Assembly (NCBI RefSeq): GCF_000964465.1
Contig: NZ_BANH01000017.1
Span: 62,001 to 126,000, forward strand
Length of the DNA stretch: 64,000 nt
Direction: 5' to 3'
DNA from: Gluconobacter thailandicus F149-1 = NBRC 100600
GTDB taxonomy: Bacteria; Pseudomonadota; Alphaproteobacteria; Acetobacterales; Acetobacteraceae
Position numbers and translations under genes: made by a program. Under the pieces are notes generated by a model. That model was not told the origin of the DNA and searched no databases. It was given only the letters and a program-made list of their open reading frames with translations. Positions 25,252-33,891 of the stretch are shown here, piece by piece. The stretch's first letter is position 1. Each line of letters begins with the position of its first letter.

Positions 25252-26321
25252 GGCAGCATGACGCGGGCACACTCTCACGGATGCTGGCGGAACGCATTGG
25301 CGTTCTGGCGCGGGAACTGCTGCCGAACGGCCGGAAGGACGGAGCGGAATGGCGTTGTGGGTCTCTGGCTGGTGAGAAAGGCCAAAGCCTTGCCGTTCAT
25401 CTGAATGGTTCTCGTGCAGGTGTCTGGGCTGACTTCAGCTCAGGCGAACGCGGGGATGCGCTGGATCTGGTGGCGGCTGTCCTTTTCGGTGGTGAGCGGA
25501 AAGAAGCCATGAAATGGGCTGTCAGCTGGCTCGGGCTGGGTGATGGTTCTGCACCGACTTTCCGTGCTCCTGAACGGAGGCAGCCTGTTCCAGATAGGCG
25601 GAACGATGAACTGGATCAGGAGGCCCAGCGCAAGCGAGCTTCTGCGCGTCGGCTATGGCATGACACGGCACCTGGTATCGCAGGAACGCCAGTAGAGGCT
25701 TATCTCGCCGGGCGCGGGATTGTTCTGCGTGAGCTTGGGCGTGCTCCTGGCGCGCTGCGTTTCAATCCGTCTGTCTGGTGCGGAGAAGTGCAGAGGCCGC
25801 TTCCAGCCATGCTTGCGGCCATCTGTGGCCCATCCGGAAAGCTGGTGGCCGTTCATCGGACGTGGCTGGGTCAGACGCCCGGCGGCCAATGGGTCAAGGC
25901 TGATCTTCAGAACGCCAAGAAGGTGCTGGGATCGTTTGCCAGTGGGTGCATTCGCCTATGGCGCGGAGCCTCTGGCAAGGCGTTGGGTGTAGCTCCAGAC
26001 GATGACGTGACGGTTATCGCGGAAGGCATTGAAACAGCGCTGTCCGTGGCTGTGGCCTGTCCTGAGTTCCGTGTGCTGTCTGCGGTCTCACTGAGCAACA
26101 TGGCTGCCGTCGCTCTGCCGGACACGCTCAAAAATATCATCTTCGCGGCTGACAATGACAGCGGGAATGAAAAAGCCCGTCGCGCTCTGGAAGCCGCTCT
26201 CAAGAAATTCGCATCGCAGGGCCGCACGGTTCGGCTCGCCATGCCTGAAATCGTACATGGAGACTGGAACGATGTCCTCCGGGGAAAAGACACAGACGGG
26301 AAGCCAGAGCGGCCGGTCTGA
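25248..26321 (+). CDS. Toprim-domain primase-like protein
   Basis: A 357-residue protein of the DUF7146/Toprim type found in phages and islands. The N-terminal part has AVHLNGSRAGVWADFSSGERGDALDLVA, as seen in primase-associated domains, but no clear zinc ribbon. The Toprim core has VTVIAEGIETALSVAVA (catalytic Glu) and IIFAADNDSGNEKARRAL (DxD region). It would prime replication of the element with the following ATPase, whose start overlaps it by 50 bases. Confidence 0.82.
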   Translation: MRQHDAGTLSRMLAERIGVLARELLPNGRKDGAEWRCGSLAGEKGQSLAVHLNGSRAGVWADFSSGERGDALDLVAAVLFGGERKEAMKWAVSWLGLGDGSAPTFRAPERRQPVPDRRNDELDQEAQRKRASARRLWHDTAPGIAGTPVEAYLAGRGIVLRELGRAPGALRFNPSVWCGEVQRPLPAMLAAICGPSGKLVAVHRTWLGQTPGGQWVKADLQNAKKVLGSFASGCIRLWRGASGKALGVAPDDDVTVIAEGIETALSVAVACPEFRVLSAVSLSNMAAVALPDTLKNIIFAADNDSGNEKARRALEAALKKFASQGRTVRLAMPEIVHGDWNDVLRGKDTDGKPERPV

Positions 26322-28185
26322 TATTCGCAAGGGAATTGAGAACGCCAAGGTGTTCCAACTTCCGGCAACGGGACGAAACGACGCAAAACAGCAGGAAGTC
26401 AGTGAAGACCGGCGGTTTATTTATCGAGATGATGGGATCTGGCGTCGTAACGGTGATGGCGCTCCGTATTTCATCTGCGGACCTGTCGAGGTGCTGGGAG
26501 AATCACGCGATGAAGCCGGGCAGAACTGGGGGCTTCTCTTGGCTTGGCATGACCGTGATGGACATCGGCATGAAGAAGCTTTTGCCCGTGCCTTGTTCGC
26601 GGGAGATGGCAATGAGATCCGGAGCCGTTTGGCTGATGGTGGTCTGACACTTGGCGCCGGGCCGAAAGCCAAGGCCGCGTTCCTGGAGTGGCTGGCGAGT
26701 TTGCAGAGTTCGCAACGTGCGAGAAGTGTGACGAAGATCGGCTGGCATCGCTTCGGGGGTGGGGATGTGTTTGTTCTGCCTGATGAAACGCTGGGTGAAA
26801 CTTCTGAGCGTGTGGTTTTGCAGACGCTGGATCGTGAAGCGTCTCTGTTTGGGGTTTCAGGCAGCGTAGAAGATTGGAAACTCCAGATTGGTGCGCTGTG
26901 CATGAAGAACAGCCGTCTAATCTTCGCAGCCTCGTGTGCCTTTGCTGCGCCTCTTCTGGGGCTGCTGGGTGAAGAGGGCGGCGGCATCTCCTTCAAGGGT
27001 TCTAGTCGTCTGGGTAAGTCTACGGCCTTGCGCGTGGCGGCCTCTGTGTGTGGTGGCACACCTCAGAACGGGGCAGGGGGTTACATTCGCTCCTGGCGTT
27101 CTACGTCCAACGGTATCGAGAGCACGGCCTTGGCAAGTTGTGACGTGCTGCTGCCACTGGATGAGATCGGGCAGCTGGACCCGCGTGAGGCTGGTGAGAT
27201 TGCCTATTTGCTCTCGAACGGGCAGGGCAAGGCGCGTGCTTCTCGGACGGGTGGAGCGCGGACGGTGGCGCGGTTTCGCATTCTGTTCCTGTCCACCGGC
27301 GAGTTGGGGCTTGCGGATCTCAACCGGGAAGCTGGAAAGGCGACAAAGGCCGGGCAGGAAGTGCGGTTTGCTGATCTGCCAGCAGACGCCGGGCATGGTC
27401 GTGGATTGTTTGAAGATGTGCATGACCATGACACGCCAGACGCTTTCGCCCGTCACCTGCGCGTTGTCACAGGGCAGTATTATGGCGCACCGCTACGAGC
27501 GTTCCTGTTGCGGCTTACGGATGAACTGCGGATGAAAGGGAATGACGTCATACAGGATCGGTTGCGCGGTCGTATGGCGGCTCTGACGGCTCAGTGGTTG
27601 CAGTCCTATCCTGAGGCATCCGGACAGGTGCGCAGTGTGGCTGCACGATTTGCGATGGTGGCAGCAGGTGGAGAACTTGCGACGGAATACGGTCTGACAG
27701 GCTGGGACAATGACACGCCCGGCGTGATGGCGGAGATCTGTTTCGCTGCATGGCTGGCAGAGCGCGGAACGGTTGGACGGCGTGAGGATGAGCAGGCTGT
27801 TGCCCAGGTGCGAGACTTCATTGCCAAGAATGGGGAGGCCCGGTTTGAACGTTGGGTTGATCCTGTCCAGGGGGACGCAGCGCAGTCCGAAGAAAGCCAA
27901 CCACCGGGGGAGAGGTTCCGGACGCAGAACCGGGCAGGCTGGAAACGTTGGATGAAAGGTGAGGAAGGAAAGCATGAGTGGCGTTACTTCCTGACAGCAG
28001 AGGGAATGTCCGAAGCTCTATCAGGGTTGAACCGGCGCAATGCTACACAGACGCTGATTGAGACGGGCTATCTCATGCCTGGCAAGAACAAGAACTCGAC
28101 TGTCATTTCTCCGCCGGGCCATCGCAATATCCGGGCGTATGAGGTGAAGGCTTCTATTTTGGGAACGGAAGAGGGGGATCGCTGA
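26272..28185 (+). CDS. DUF927 ATPase / putative replicative helicase
   Basis: A 637-residue protein. After a polar N-terminal 60 residues comes the DUF927 region (KIGWHRFGGGDVFVLPDETLG; FAASCAFAAPLLGLLGEEGGGISFKGSS). Walker A is GSSRLGKSTAL and Walker B is VLLPLDEIGQL. DUF927 proteins are superfamily 3-like helicases of mobile elements. The ATG at 26272 has GGAGA 8 bases upstream; the open frame continues to 26155 inside the primase gene. With the primase it forms the replication module. Confidence 0.8.
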   Translation: MSSGEKTQTGSQSGRSDIRKGIENAKVFQLPATGRNDAKQQEVSEDRRFIYRDDGIWRRNGDGAPYFICGPVEVLGESRDEAGQNWGLLLAWHDRDGHRHEEAFARALFAGDGNEIRSRLADGGLTLGAGPKAKAAFLEWLASLQSSQRARSVTKIGWHRFGGGDVFVLPDETLGETSERVVLQTLDREASLFGVSGSVEDWKLQIGALCMKNSRLIFAASCAFAAPLLGLLGEEGGGISFKGSSRLGKSTALRVAASVCGGTPQNGAGGYIRSWRSTSNGIESTALASCDVLLPLDEIGQLDPREAGEIAYLLSNGQGKARASRTGGARTVARFRILFLSTGELGLADLNREAGKATKAGQEVRFADLPADAGHGRGLFEDVHDHDTPDAFARHLRVVTGQYYGAPLRAFLLRLTDELRMKGNDVIQDRLRGRMAALTAQWLQSYPEASGQVRSVAARFAMVAAGGELATEYGLTGWDNDTPGVMAEICFAAWLAERGTVGRREDEQAVAQVRDFIAKNGEARFERWVDPVQGDAAQSEESQPPGERFRTQNRAGWKRWMKGEEGKHEWRYFLTAEGMSEALSGLNRRNATQTLIETGYLMPGKNKNSTVISPPGHRNIRAYEVKASILGTEEGDR

Positions 28186-28228
28186 GGCGATCTCTTTTCG
28201 CCATGCGCTGGACGCATGAGTTCAAGGT

Positions 28229-28355
28229 GTCTCTTTTGAGTATACCAATACGAGACGGTCTTGTGAGACACGGGATTGGCGGATTTCCTTGTCTCATTTG
28301 GGTTGATTTTTCCATATGAGACATTCTATGAGAAAGGTCTAGACCCAAACGAGAC
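28229..28355. repeat. GAGAC repeat cluster upstream of the resolvase
   Basis: Six GAGAC/GTCTC words at 28229, 28252, 28265, 28291, 28318 and 28351. Two form the inverted pair TGTCTCAT...ATGAGACA, and a GGTCTAGACC palindrome lies at 28336-28345. This resembles a resolvase res site or operator directly in front of the recombinase gene. Confidence 0.5.
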
Positions 28356-28370
28356 ACTTGGAGCCGCCAT

Positions 28371-28919
28371 ATGACCATCTACGGTTACGCCCGCGTCAGC
28401 ACCACCGACCAGGATCTGACAATTCAGGAGCAGGCTCTCAAAGCGGCTGGGTGTCAGGTCATTCGTTCCGAGAAGGTGTCAGGGACTTCAACCGCCGGGC
28501 GTCGAGAGCTGCAAACCCTGCTCGCCTTCCTACAGGCAGGTGACATGCTGGTGGTGACGCGGATTGATCGCCTGGCTCGATCCATCGCGGATCTGCAAAC
28601 CATCATGCTCACACTCAAAGACAAGGGCGCGGCTTTGCGTTGCACGGAGCAGCCAGTGGATACGACCACGGCAGCGGGCAAGGCGTTCCTGGACATGCTG
28701 GGTGTGTTTGCGGAGTTCGAGACGAACCTGCGGCGTGAGCGTCAGCTGGAAGGGATCAAGGCCGCTAAAGAACGTGGCGTCTATACCGGCCGCAAGTCCT
28801 CGATTGATGCTGACGTGGTGAGGAAGCTGAGAGATGAGGGAATCGGGCCTGTTGAGATAGCCAAGCGTCTCGGCATTGGTAGGGCCAGTGTCTATCGCAT
28901 CCTATCTGCTGATCTCTGA
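28371..28919 (+). CDS. Serine recombinase (resolvase/invertase family)
   Basis: A 182-residue small serine recombinase. YGYARVSTTDQDL carries the nucleophilic Ser10, VTRIDRLARS the conserved arginines, and the C-terminal VRKLRDEGIGPVEIAKRLGIGRASVYRIL is the helix-turn-helix. It resembles Tn3-type resolvases and plasmid invertases. It may resolve multimers of the excised element or control an inversion. GGAG lies 9 bases before the ATG. It is the last gene before attR. Confidence 0.88.
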   Translation: MTIYGYARVSTTDQDLTIQEQALKAAGCQVIRSEKVSGTSTAGRRELQTLLAFLQAGDMLVVTRIDRLARSIADLQTIMLTLKDKGAALRCTEQPVDTTTAAGKAFLDMLGVFAEFETNLRRERQLEGIKAAKERGVYTGRKSSIDADVVRKLRDEGIGPVEIAKRLGIGRASVYRILSADL

Positions 28920-29053
28920 GCCTGTTGCGATCCAGGTGCTTGGTCTGCGCGGGCAGCGCAGGAAGTTTCCTTCCCGCATTTTTTGCCTCCCTATGCATTA
29001 AGCGCATATCGCTACCTTTTGAGGCTGGCATATGCGGATGGGCGTGTTTGGGA

Positions 29054-29209
29054 GGTGTTAAAGAAAAACCCTAGTTTTCTGCGGAATAGCCCTAAGAGCC
29101 AATAACACCTTTTAGAAGGTGTTACGCCTGAACTATGAAAGGTGTTATTGGAAAACTGTTATAAAACAGATGCTTATCAGTCGAATAACACCCTAACACC
29201 TTTAACACC
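29054..29209. repeat. GGTGTTA iterons at the right end of the element
   Basis: Seven copies: GGTGTTA at 29054, 29118 and 29141, and TAACACC at 29103, 29186, 29194 and 29203. The same heptamer is iterated in front of int at the left end, so these are probably the right-arm integrase sites. Apart from iterons and the 23-bp element, 28920-29565 holds no supported gene. Confidence 0.75.
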
Positions 29210-29467
29210 GTTTTCATGGCAAGGGTAAGAAAGGCAGGAGCAGAGACCTCAAAGGTATGCGTTTTGTGCATGGGTCTGAAAAAAGGAAGGGCAGGGCCAG
29301 CAGGATCAGGCGGCAATCCGGAAAATGTTTGGGTCCCTCCTGGAGGGTTTGCCGTCCGGGGGTAATTCGCACCCTGGTAAGAGGCACTTTCTGCATAAAT
29401 CAGGAATCGGGTTTGTGTTGTTGTTGCTGCTCGCAGCATGACAGCGACAGCGGCCAATATTTTTCAG

Positions 29468-29490
29468 ATGAGTCCGGATTGAGTCCGGAA
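29468..29490 (+). repeat. Right copy of the 23-bp GAGTCCGGA tandem element
   Basis: Identical to 15125-15147 and in the same orientation. It ends 75 bases inside attR. Confidence 0.75.
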
Positions 29491-29565
29491 GATCTATTAA
29501 GGTGAATATAGACCCTGATCTGGAAGACGGTTTAGGCACCGCAGAGATCATCTAAAAAGCGCAGA

Positions 29566-29670
<105 letters not shown>

Positions 29671-29778
29671 GTCGCTCCGTTTCCGGTGAGGCGCCTTATA
29701 AAGGGAAGCGCTGGTATCGTGCAAGAGGGATTCGCAGAAAAAATGAACAAATCTGCAAAACCTTCTAAAAATAGTTTC

Positions 29779-30657
29779 TTATGACTGGTTCAGAAGCCGC
29801 ATGAGACTCTCGAACTGTTCAAGAGAGCGATAGTCGATCTTGAGAGAGCCGCCTTTTTTTCCGTCGTAAGAAATTCGGACTTTCAGGCCCAGACGAAGAG
29901 CAAGATCTTCCTCGATCTGAACGATCTCTGCATCGCGTCGACTTTTGGACGCTGGTTTCTTTTCTGATTTTTCTGCGACAAGAGCCTCTGTCTGGCGGAC
30001 GTTCAGACCTTTTTCCAGAACGATCCTGGCAGCTGCTGCCGGGTCTGGGTGGCCCAGAAGGGCACGGGCATGGCCAGCGGTCAATTCACCCTGGCGGACA
30101 TGAGCGCGTACCTCAGCTGGAAGGTTGAGCAGACGCATGGTGTTGGTGATGTGAGGGCGGGATTTGCCGACGGCACCTGCAAGCTCTTCCTGTGTCAGCG
30201 TATAATCATTGATGAGGCGCTGGAGACCTTCGGCTTCTTCGATCGGATTCAGGTCTGCGCGCTGAAGATTTTCCACCAGCGCAGCCGCCATGGCATCGGT
30301 GTCATCCAGCTGACGCACATGCACCGGCACGCTGTGTAGTCCTGCAAGCTGCGACGCGCGCCAGCGGCGTTCACCGGCGATGATCTGGTAACGCTCAGGA
30401 TTCGCGGGGTCAGGGCGTACCAGAAGGGGCTGAAGGACACCTCTGGAGCGGATGGAGTTGGCCAGTTCCTCCAGACGCTCCGGATTCATATCCCGGCGCG
30501 GCTGGAAGGGGCTTGGCTCCAGAACGTCTATAGGAAGAGACGTATGCTGTTGTACCGGAGCATTGGCGCGCGTTGTCCGGGCAAGCTGAGGGGCCTGATC
30601 GCCCAGAAGGGCGGCAAGTCCACGACCGAGGCGCGGGGAAGTGTCCTTTTTGGCCAT
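29779..30657 (-). CDS. parB: Chromosome partitioning protein ParB
   Basis: A 292-residue ParB/Spo0J CTPase and DNA clamp. LGRGLAALLGD starts the protein, IDVLEPSPFQPRRDM leads into the N-terminal domain, GERRWRAS is the CTP-binding arginine motif, and TQEELAGAVGKSRPHITNTMRLL is the DNA-binding helix-turn-helix. A C-terminal dimerisation domain follows a Lys-rich linker. It loads at parS sites; three are in the window. It lies 6 bases after parA. Its stop lies about 110 bases from tRNA-Lys. Confidence 0.95.
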   Translation of the reverse strand: MAKKDTSPRLGRGLAALLGDQAPQLARTTRANAPVQQHTSLPIDVLEPSPFQPRRDMNPERLEELANSIRSRGVLQPLLVRPDPANPERYQIIAGERRWRASQLAGLHSVPVHVRQLDDTDAMAAALVENLQRADLNPIEEAEGLQRLINDYTLTQEELAGAVGKSRPHITNTMRLLNLPAEVRAHVRQGELTAGHARALLGHPDPAAAARIVLEKGLNVRQTEALVAEKSEKKPASKSRRDAEIVQIEEDLALRLGLKVRISYDGKKGGSLKIDYRSLEQFESLMRLLNQS

Positions 30658-30663
30658 CGCAGC

Positions 30664-31476
30664 TTATGCCTTTGTCCTGTTCTCGTTTCGCTTCAGAAGC
30701 TCGTCAGCCAGCGCCAGATAAGCGACTGCGCCCGTGGAACGAGCATCATAGTTCAGCACGGGGCTGCCGTGGCTCTGGGCTTCTGAGATACGGATATTTC
30801 TGGGAATCAGTGTTTCGAGAACCTGCTCTCCAAAGAAGCCACGAGCATCCTGCGCGACGAGTTCCGAAAGATTGTTCCGACGATCATACATCGTCAGCAC
30901 GATGCCTTCGAGATGCAGGTCTGCATTGAAGGCGCGCCGGACACGATCAATGGTGCGCACAAGCTGGCTGATTCCTTCAAGCGCAAAGAACTCGCACTGA
31001 AGTGGGACCAGAACGCTGTCGGATGCGACCAGAGCATTCAGAGTCAGGAGACCGAGACTGGGAGGACAGTCGATCAGGATAGTATCATAATCGCCTTCAA
31101 GAGCGCGGAGTGCATCACGAAGACGATATTCCCGGCGCTCATCCCCGATCATTTCCAGTTCGGCACCCGCCAGTTCGTTATTGGCGGTGATGATCGAAAG
31201 ATTCTCGAATTCGGTTGGCTGGGCGAGGGCGTGTGGCTCTGCTTCCTGCATCAGGGCAGCATAGGTGCCGACATTCCGCTGATCATACTCGATGCCCAAC
31301 CCGGTCGAGGCATTGCCCTGAGGGTCCAGATCAACGAGCAGAACGCGCTGTTTCCGTGCCAGCGCGGCAGCCAGGTTGATTGTGGTTGTGGTCTTGCCAA
31401 CACCGCCCTTCTGGTTGGTGACGGCAATGATGCGGGTGGTGGGGGATACGGAATTAGACGACACGCTTGAAATCAC
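30664..31476 (-). CDS. parA: Chromosome partitioning ATPase ParA
   Basis: A 270-residue deviant-Walker ATPase (Soj/ParA). NQKGGVGKTTT is Walker A, LLVDLDPQGNAST A', and DTILIDCPPSLGLLTLNAL Walker B. It moves ParB-parS complexes. Start uncertain: the GTG at 31476 overlaps the end of rsmG by 23 bases with AAGG only 3 bases upstream; a GTG at 31464 is possible. Confidence 0.93.
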   Translation of the reverse strand: MISSVSSNSVSPTTRIIAVTNQKGGVGKTTTTINLAAALARKQRVLLVDLDPQGNASTGLGIEYDQRNVGTYAALMQEAEPHALAQPTEFENLSIITANNELAGAELEMIGDERREYRLRDALRALEGDYDTILIDCPPSLGLLTLNALVASDSVLVPLQCEFFALEGISQLVRTIDRVRRAFNADLHLEGIVLTMYDRRNNLSELVAQDARGFFGEQVLETLIPRNIRISEAQSHGSPVLNYDARSTGAVAYLALADELLKRNENRTKA

Positions 31477-32035
31477 TGACCTTGATGATGGCTCCGCTGG
31501 GGTCGGTGCGGCTGGGAAGAATGGTGGATGTCATGTGCCAGTCACGGCTTGCCTCGGTCAACTCATCCTGCGCCTTTATACCCTTGAGAAACAGACAAAA
31601 TCCGTTTTCTTTCACGAAAGGACGTGCCCATCCGAGAAGTTTGACGAGAGGGGCCAGTGCACGGGCGGTAATAATATCGGCTTCTGGTGGGGTTGCCGCT
31701 TCAATCCGCTTGGGAAGGACGGTGACATTGGCCTCGCAGATGCGGCCGGCTTCCCGCAGGAAGGCACACTTTCGTTGGTCTGACTCAATGAGTGTGACCG
31801 GGTTACCTGTTGCGATTGCCAGAATAAGCCCAGGAAAGCCACCGCCTGACCCGAGATCGGTAATAGTGGCGCCTGACGGGATCAGATCTGCGAGTTGCAG
31901 GCTGTCCTGAATATGGCGGGGCCAGAGTTGGCCCAGATCTTTCGGGCTGACCAGATTGATCTTCGCATTCCACTGCACGAGGAGGTCGGCGAAGCGCTCC
32001 AGTCTGGCCTGCGTTTCACGTGAAACGGTGGTCAT
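31454..32035 (-). CDS. rsmG: 16S rRNA (guanine-N7) methyltransferase RsmG
   Basis: A 193-residue GidB-family methyltransferase modifying G527 of 16S r[21 protein letters not shown] is the SAM-binding motif; [13 protein letters not shown] is typical. The ATG overlaps the mnmG stop (ATGA). Its first codons contain a parS palindrome. It belongs to the classic mnmE-mnmG-rsmG-parA-parB order. Confidence 0.93.
   Translation of the reverse strand: MTTVSRETQARLERFADLLVQWNAKINLVSPKDLGQLWPRHIQDSLQLADLIPSGATITDLGSGGGFPGLILAIATGNPVTLIESDQRKCAFLREAGRICEANVTVLPKRIEAATPPEADIITARALAPLVKLLGWARPFVKENGFCLFLKGIKAQDELTEASRDWHMTSTILPSRTDPSGAIIKVSDFKRVV
32013..32026. promoter_or_regulatory. parS site inside rsmG
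   Basis: GTTTCACGTGAAAC is the core of the conserved ParB-binding palindrome. It lies in the first codons of rsmG, about 1.4 kb from parB. Confidence 0.85.
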
Positions 32036-33888
32036 GACAGGGTCCTTACATGGGCCAGCAGGGCAACCAGAGCGGCAGGTGTCACACCTCTAACGCGTTG
32101 TGCGGCTGCAAAGCTGGTCGGACGGGCCTGAGTAAAACGCTCGCGCATTTCGCTGCTCAGGCCGCCAATAGCGTTGTAGTTCAGATTGTCTGGCAGTGCG
32201 ATGGCACTCTCAGACGCAAGCTGTTTGATCTCCCGATCCTGCCTGTGCAGATAGCCGCCATAGCGCGCTTCCGTTTCCACATGGCGACGAATACGGAGAG
32301 GCAGTTCTGCGAACCATGGAGCAAGATTCAGCACTTTTGAATGGTCGCCATTGCTCGCCAGAACATCCAGAACACTTCGCCGCCGTCCATCAAGCGAGAC
32401 TTCAAACCCGATGTCTTTGAGTGTCTGGGGTAAAAAGGTCGTAGAGGCGGACTGAGCCATGGCGGCGTCAATCTGGGTCTTCATGCCAGTAAAAGCATTG
32501 GCACGCTCGGCCAACACGCATCCGGCCGCCATGCCCTTGGGTGTCAGGCGCAGGTCTGCGTTATCGGCGCGTAGTATCAGACGGTACTCGGCGCGCGAGG
32601 TGAACATGCGATAAGGTTCGCTAATGCCGTGCAGCGTCAGATCATCAATCATAACGCCCAGATAAGCATCGCTCCGATCCAGAATGAGCGGATCATTTCC
32701 GGCGGTAGCCCGAGCAGCATTCAGCCCGGCGAGCAGACCTTGGGCGCCAGCTTCTTCATAGCCTGTCGTGCCGTTGATCTGTCCTGCCAGATAAAGCCCC
32801 GGCAGACTGCGTAACTGAAGGGACGGCAGGAGCTCTCGTGGATCGACATAGTCGTATTCCACGGCATATCCAGCGGTTACAATCCGGGCGTTTTCCAGAC
32901 CTGGCATGGAGGCGATCATAAGCGCCTGAACATCGGCAGGGAGGCTGGTGCTGATACCGTTTGGGTAAACAAGGTCGCCACCTGGATTTCCGGGGAGTGC
33001 TTCTGGCTCCAGAAAGACCTGATGGGAAGACCGCTCTGCGAAGCGGACCACCTTGTCTTCGATCGATGGGCAATAGCGTGGGCCACGCCCTGCGATTGCG
33101 CCGCCATACATGGCGGAACGATGCAGGTTTTCGTTGATGATGCGGTGTGTTTCCGGCGTCGTCTGGCTGATGCGGCACGAAACCTGTTCGTTCGTGATGC
33201 GGTCGGTCAGAGGGCTGAAAGGCTCCGGGATATCATCACCGCGATCTTCTGGCAGGTTGTCCCAGTCGATGCTGTCTTTGGCAATGCGGGGTGGTGTGCC
33301 AGTCTTGAGGCGGCCCATCCGCAAGTTGAGGGCTTCCAGACGTTCGCCCAGTTTCGTCGCTGGAGCTTCACCGATGCGTCCGGCAAGTTGCTGCTCATGG
33401 CCAACATGGATCACGCCGCGCAGGAAGGTCCCTGTTGTGAGGACTACAGCACCACAACGGAAAGAACGACCATCTTCGCAGATGACACCGCAGATCTGTC
33501 CGTTTTCTTCAATCAGATCCCCAACGGCTCCCGCCATGATCGTCAGGTTAGGCGTTTCTGCCAGAAGGGTTTGAATGGCCGTTTTGTAAAGAGAGCGGTC
33601 AGCCTGCGCGCGCGGGCCATGTACTGCCGGCCCCTTGGAGCGATTGAGCAGCTTGAAGTGGATGCCAGCTCGATCGGCAGCCTTGCCCATCAGGCCATCC
33701 AGCGCGTCGATCTCGCGCACGAGATGGCCTTTGCCAATTCCGCCAATAGCAGGATTGCAGGACATGGCTCCAATGGTTTCGAGCTTATGTGTCAGCAGGA
33801 GCGTTCTGGCCCCAAAGCGTGCAGACGCTGCGGCTGCTTCGCACCCGGCATGACCGCCGCCGATCACGATGACATCGAAATCGCTCAA
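32032..33888 (-). CDS. mnmG: tRNA uridine-5-carboxymethylaminomethyl modification enzyme MnmG
   Basis: A 618-residue FAD enzyme that with MnmE modifies the wobble uridine of several tRNAs. [21 protein letters not shown] is the FAD motif; [24 protein letters not shown] and [15 protein letters not shown] are family signatures. The C-terminal helical domain is intact. It begins 3 bases after the mnmE stop and overlaps rsmG by 4. Confidence 0.95.
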   Translation of the reverse strand: MSDFDVIVIGGGHAGCEAAAASARFGARTLLLTHKLETIGAMSCNPAIGGIGKGHLVREIDALDGLMGKAADRAGIHFKLLNRSKGPAVHGPRAQADRSLYKTAIQTLLAETPNLTIMAGAVGDLIEENGQICGVICEDGRSFRCGAVVLTTGTFLRGVIHVGHEQQLAGRIGEAPATKLGERLEALNLRMGRLKTGTPPRIAKDSIDWDNLPEDRGDDIPEPFSPLTDRITNEQVSCRISQTTPETHRIINENLHRSAMYGGAIAGRGPRYCPSIEDKVVRFAERSSHQVFLEPEALPGNPGGDLVYPNGISTSLPADVQALMIASMPGLENARIVTAGYAVEYDYVDPRELLPSLQLRSLPGLYLAGQINGTTGYEEAGAQGLLAGLNAARATAGNDPLILDRSDAYLGVMIDDLTLHGISEPYRMFTSRAEYRLILRADNADLRLTPKGMAAGCVLAERANAFTGMKTQIDAAMAQSASTTFLPQTLKDIGFEVSLDGRRRSVLDVLASNGDHSKVLNLAPWFAELPLRIRRHVETEARYGGYLHRQDREIKQLASESAIALPDNLNYNAIGGLSSEMRERFTQARPTSFAAAQRVRGVTPAALVALLAHVRTLS

Positions 33889-33891
33889 AAC

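Larger units (their letters stand above)
14998..29565. mobile_element. tRNA-Lys-integrated phage-satellite-like element
   Basis: About 14.6 kb lies between the two att copies. Left to right: integrase, toxin-antitoxin pair, a 0.7 kb gap with repeats, a DinD relative and an XRE regulator (both minus), then a long plus-strand operon ending in Toprim primase and DUF927 ATPase, and a serine resolvase. No capsid, portal, tail, terminase, lysis or conjugation gene was recognised. The content (P4-type integrase, AlpA-like regulator, antirepressor, primase and helicase) resembles phage satellites such as P4 or Gram-negative PICIs. The word CGCCGGGC is far denser here than in the flanks, which supports foreign origin. 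Confidence 0.88.
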
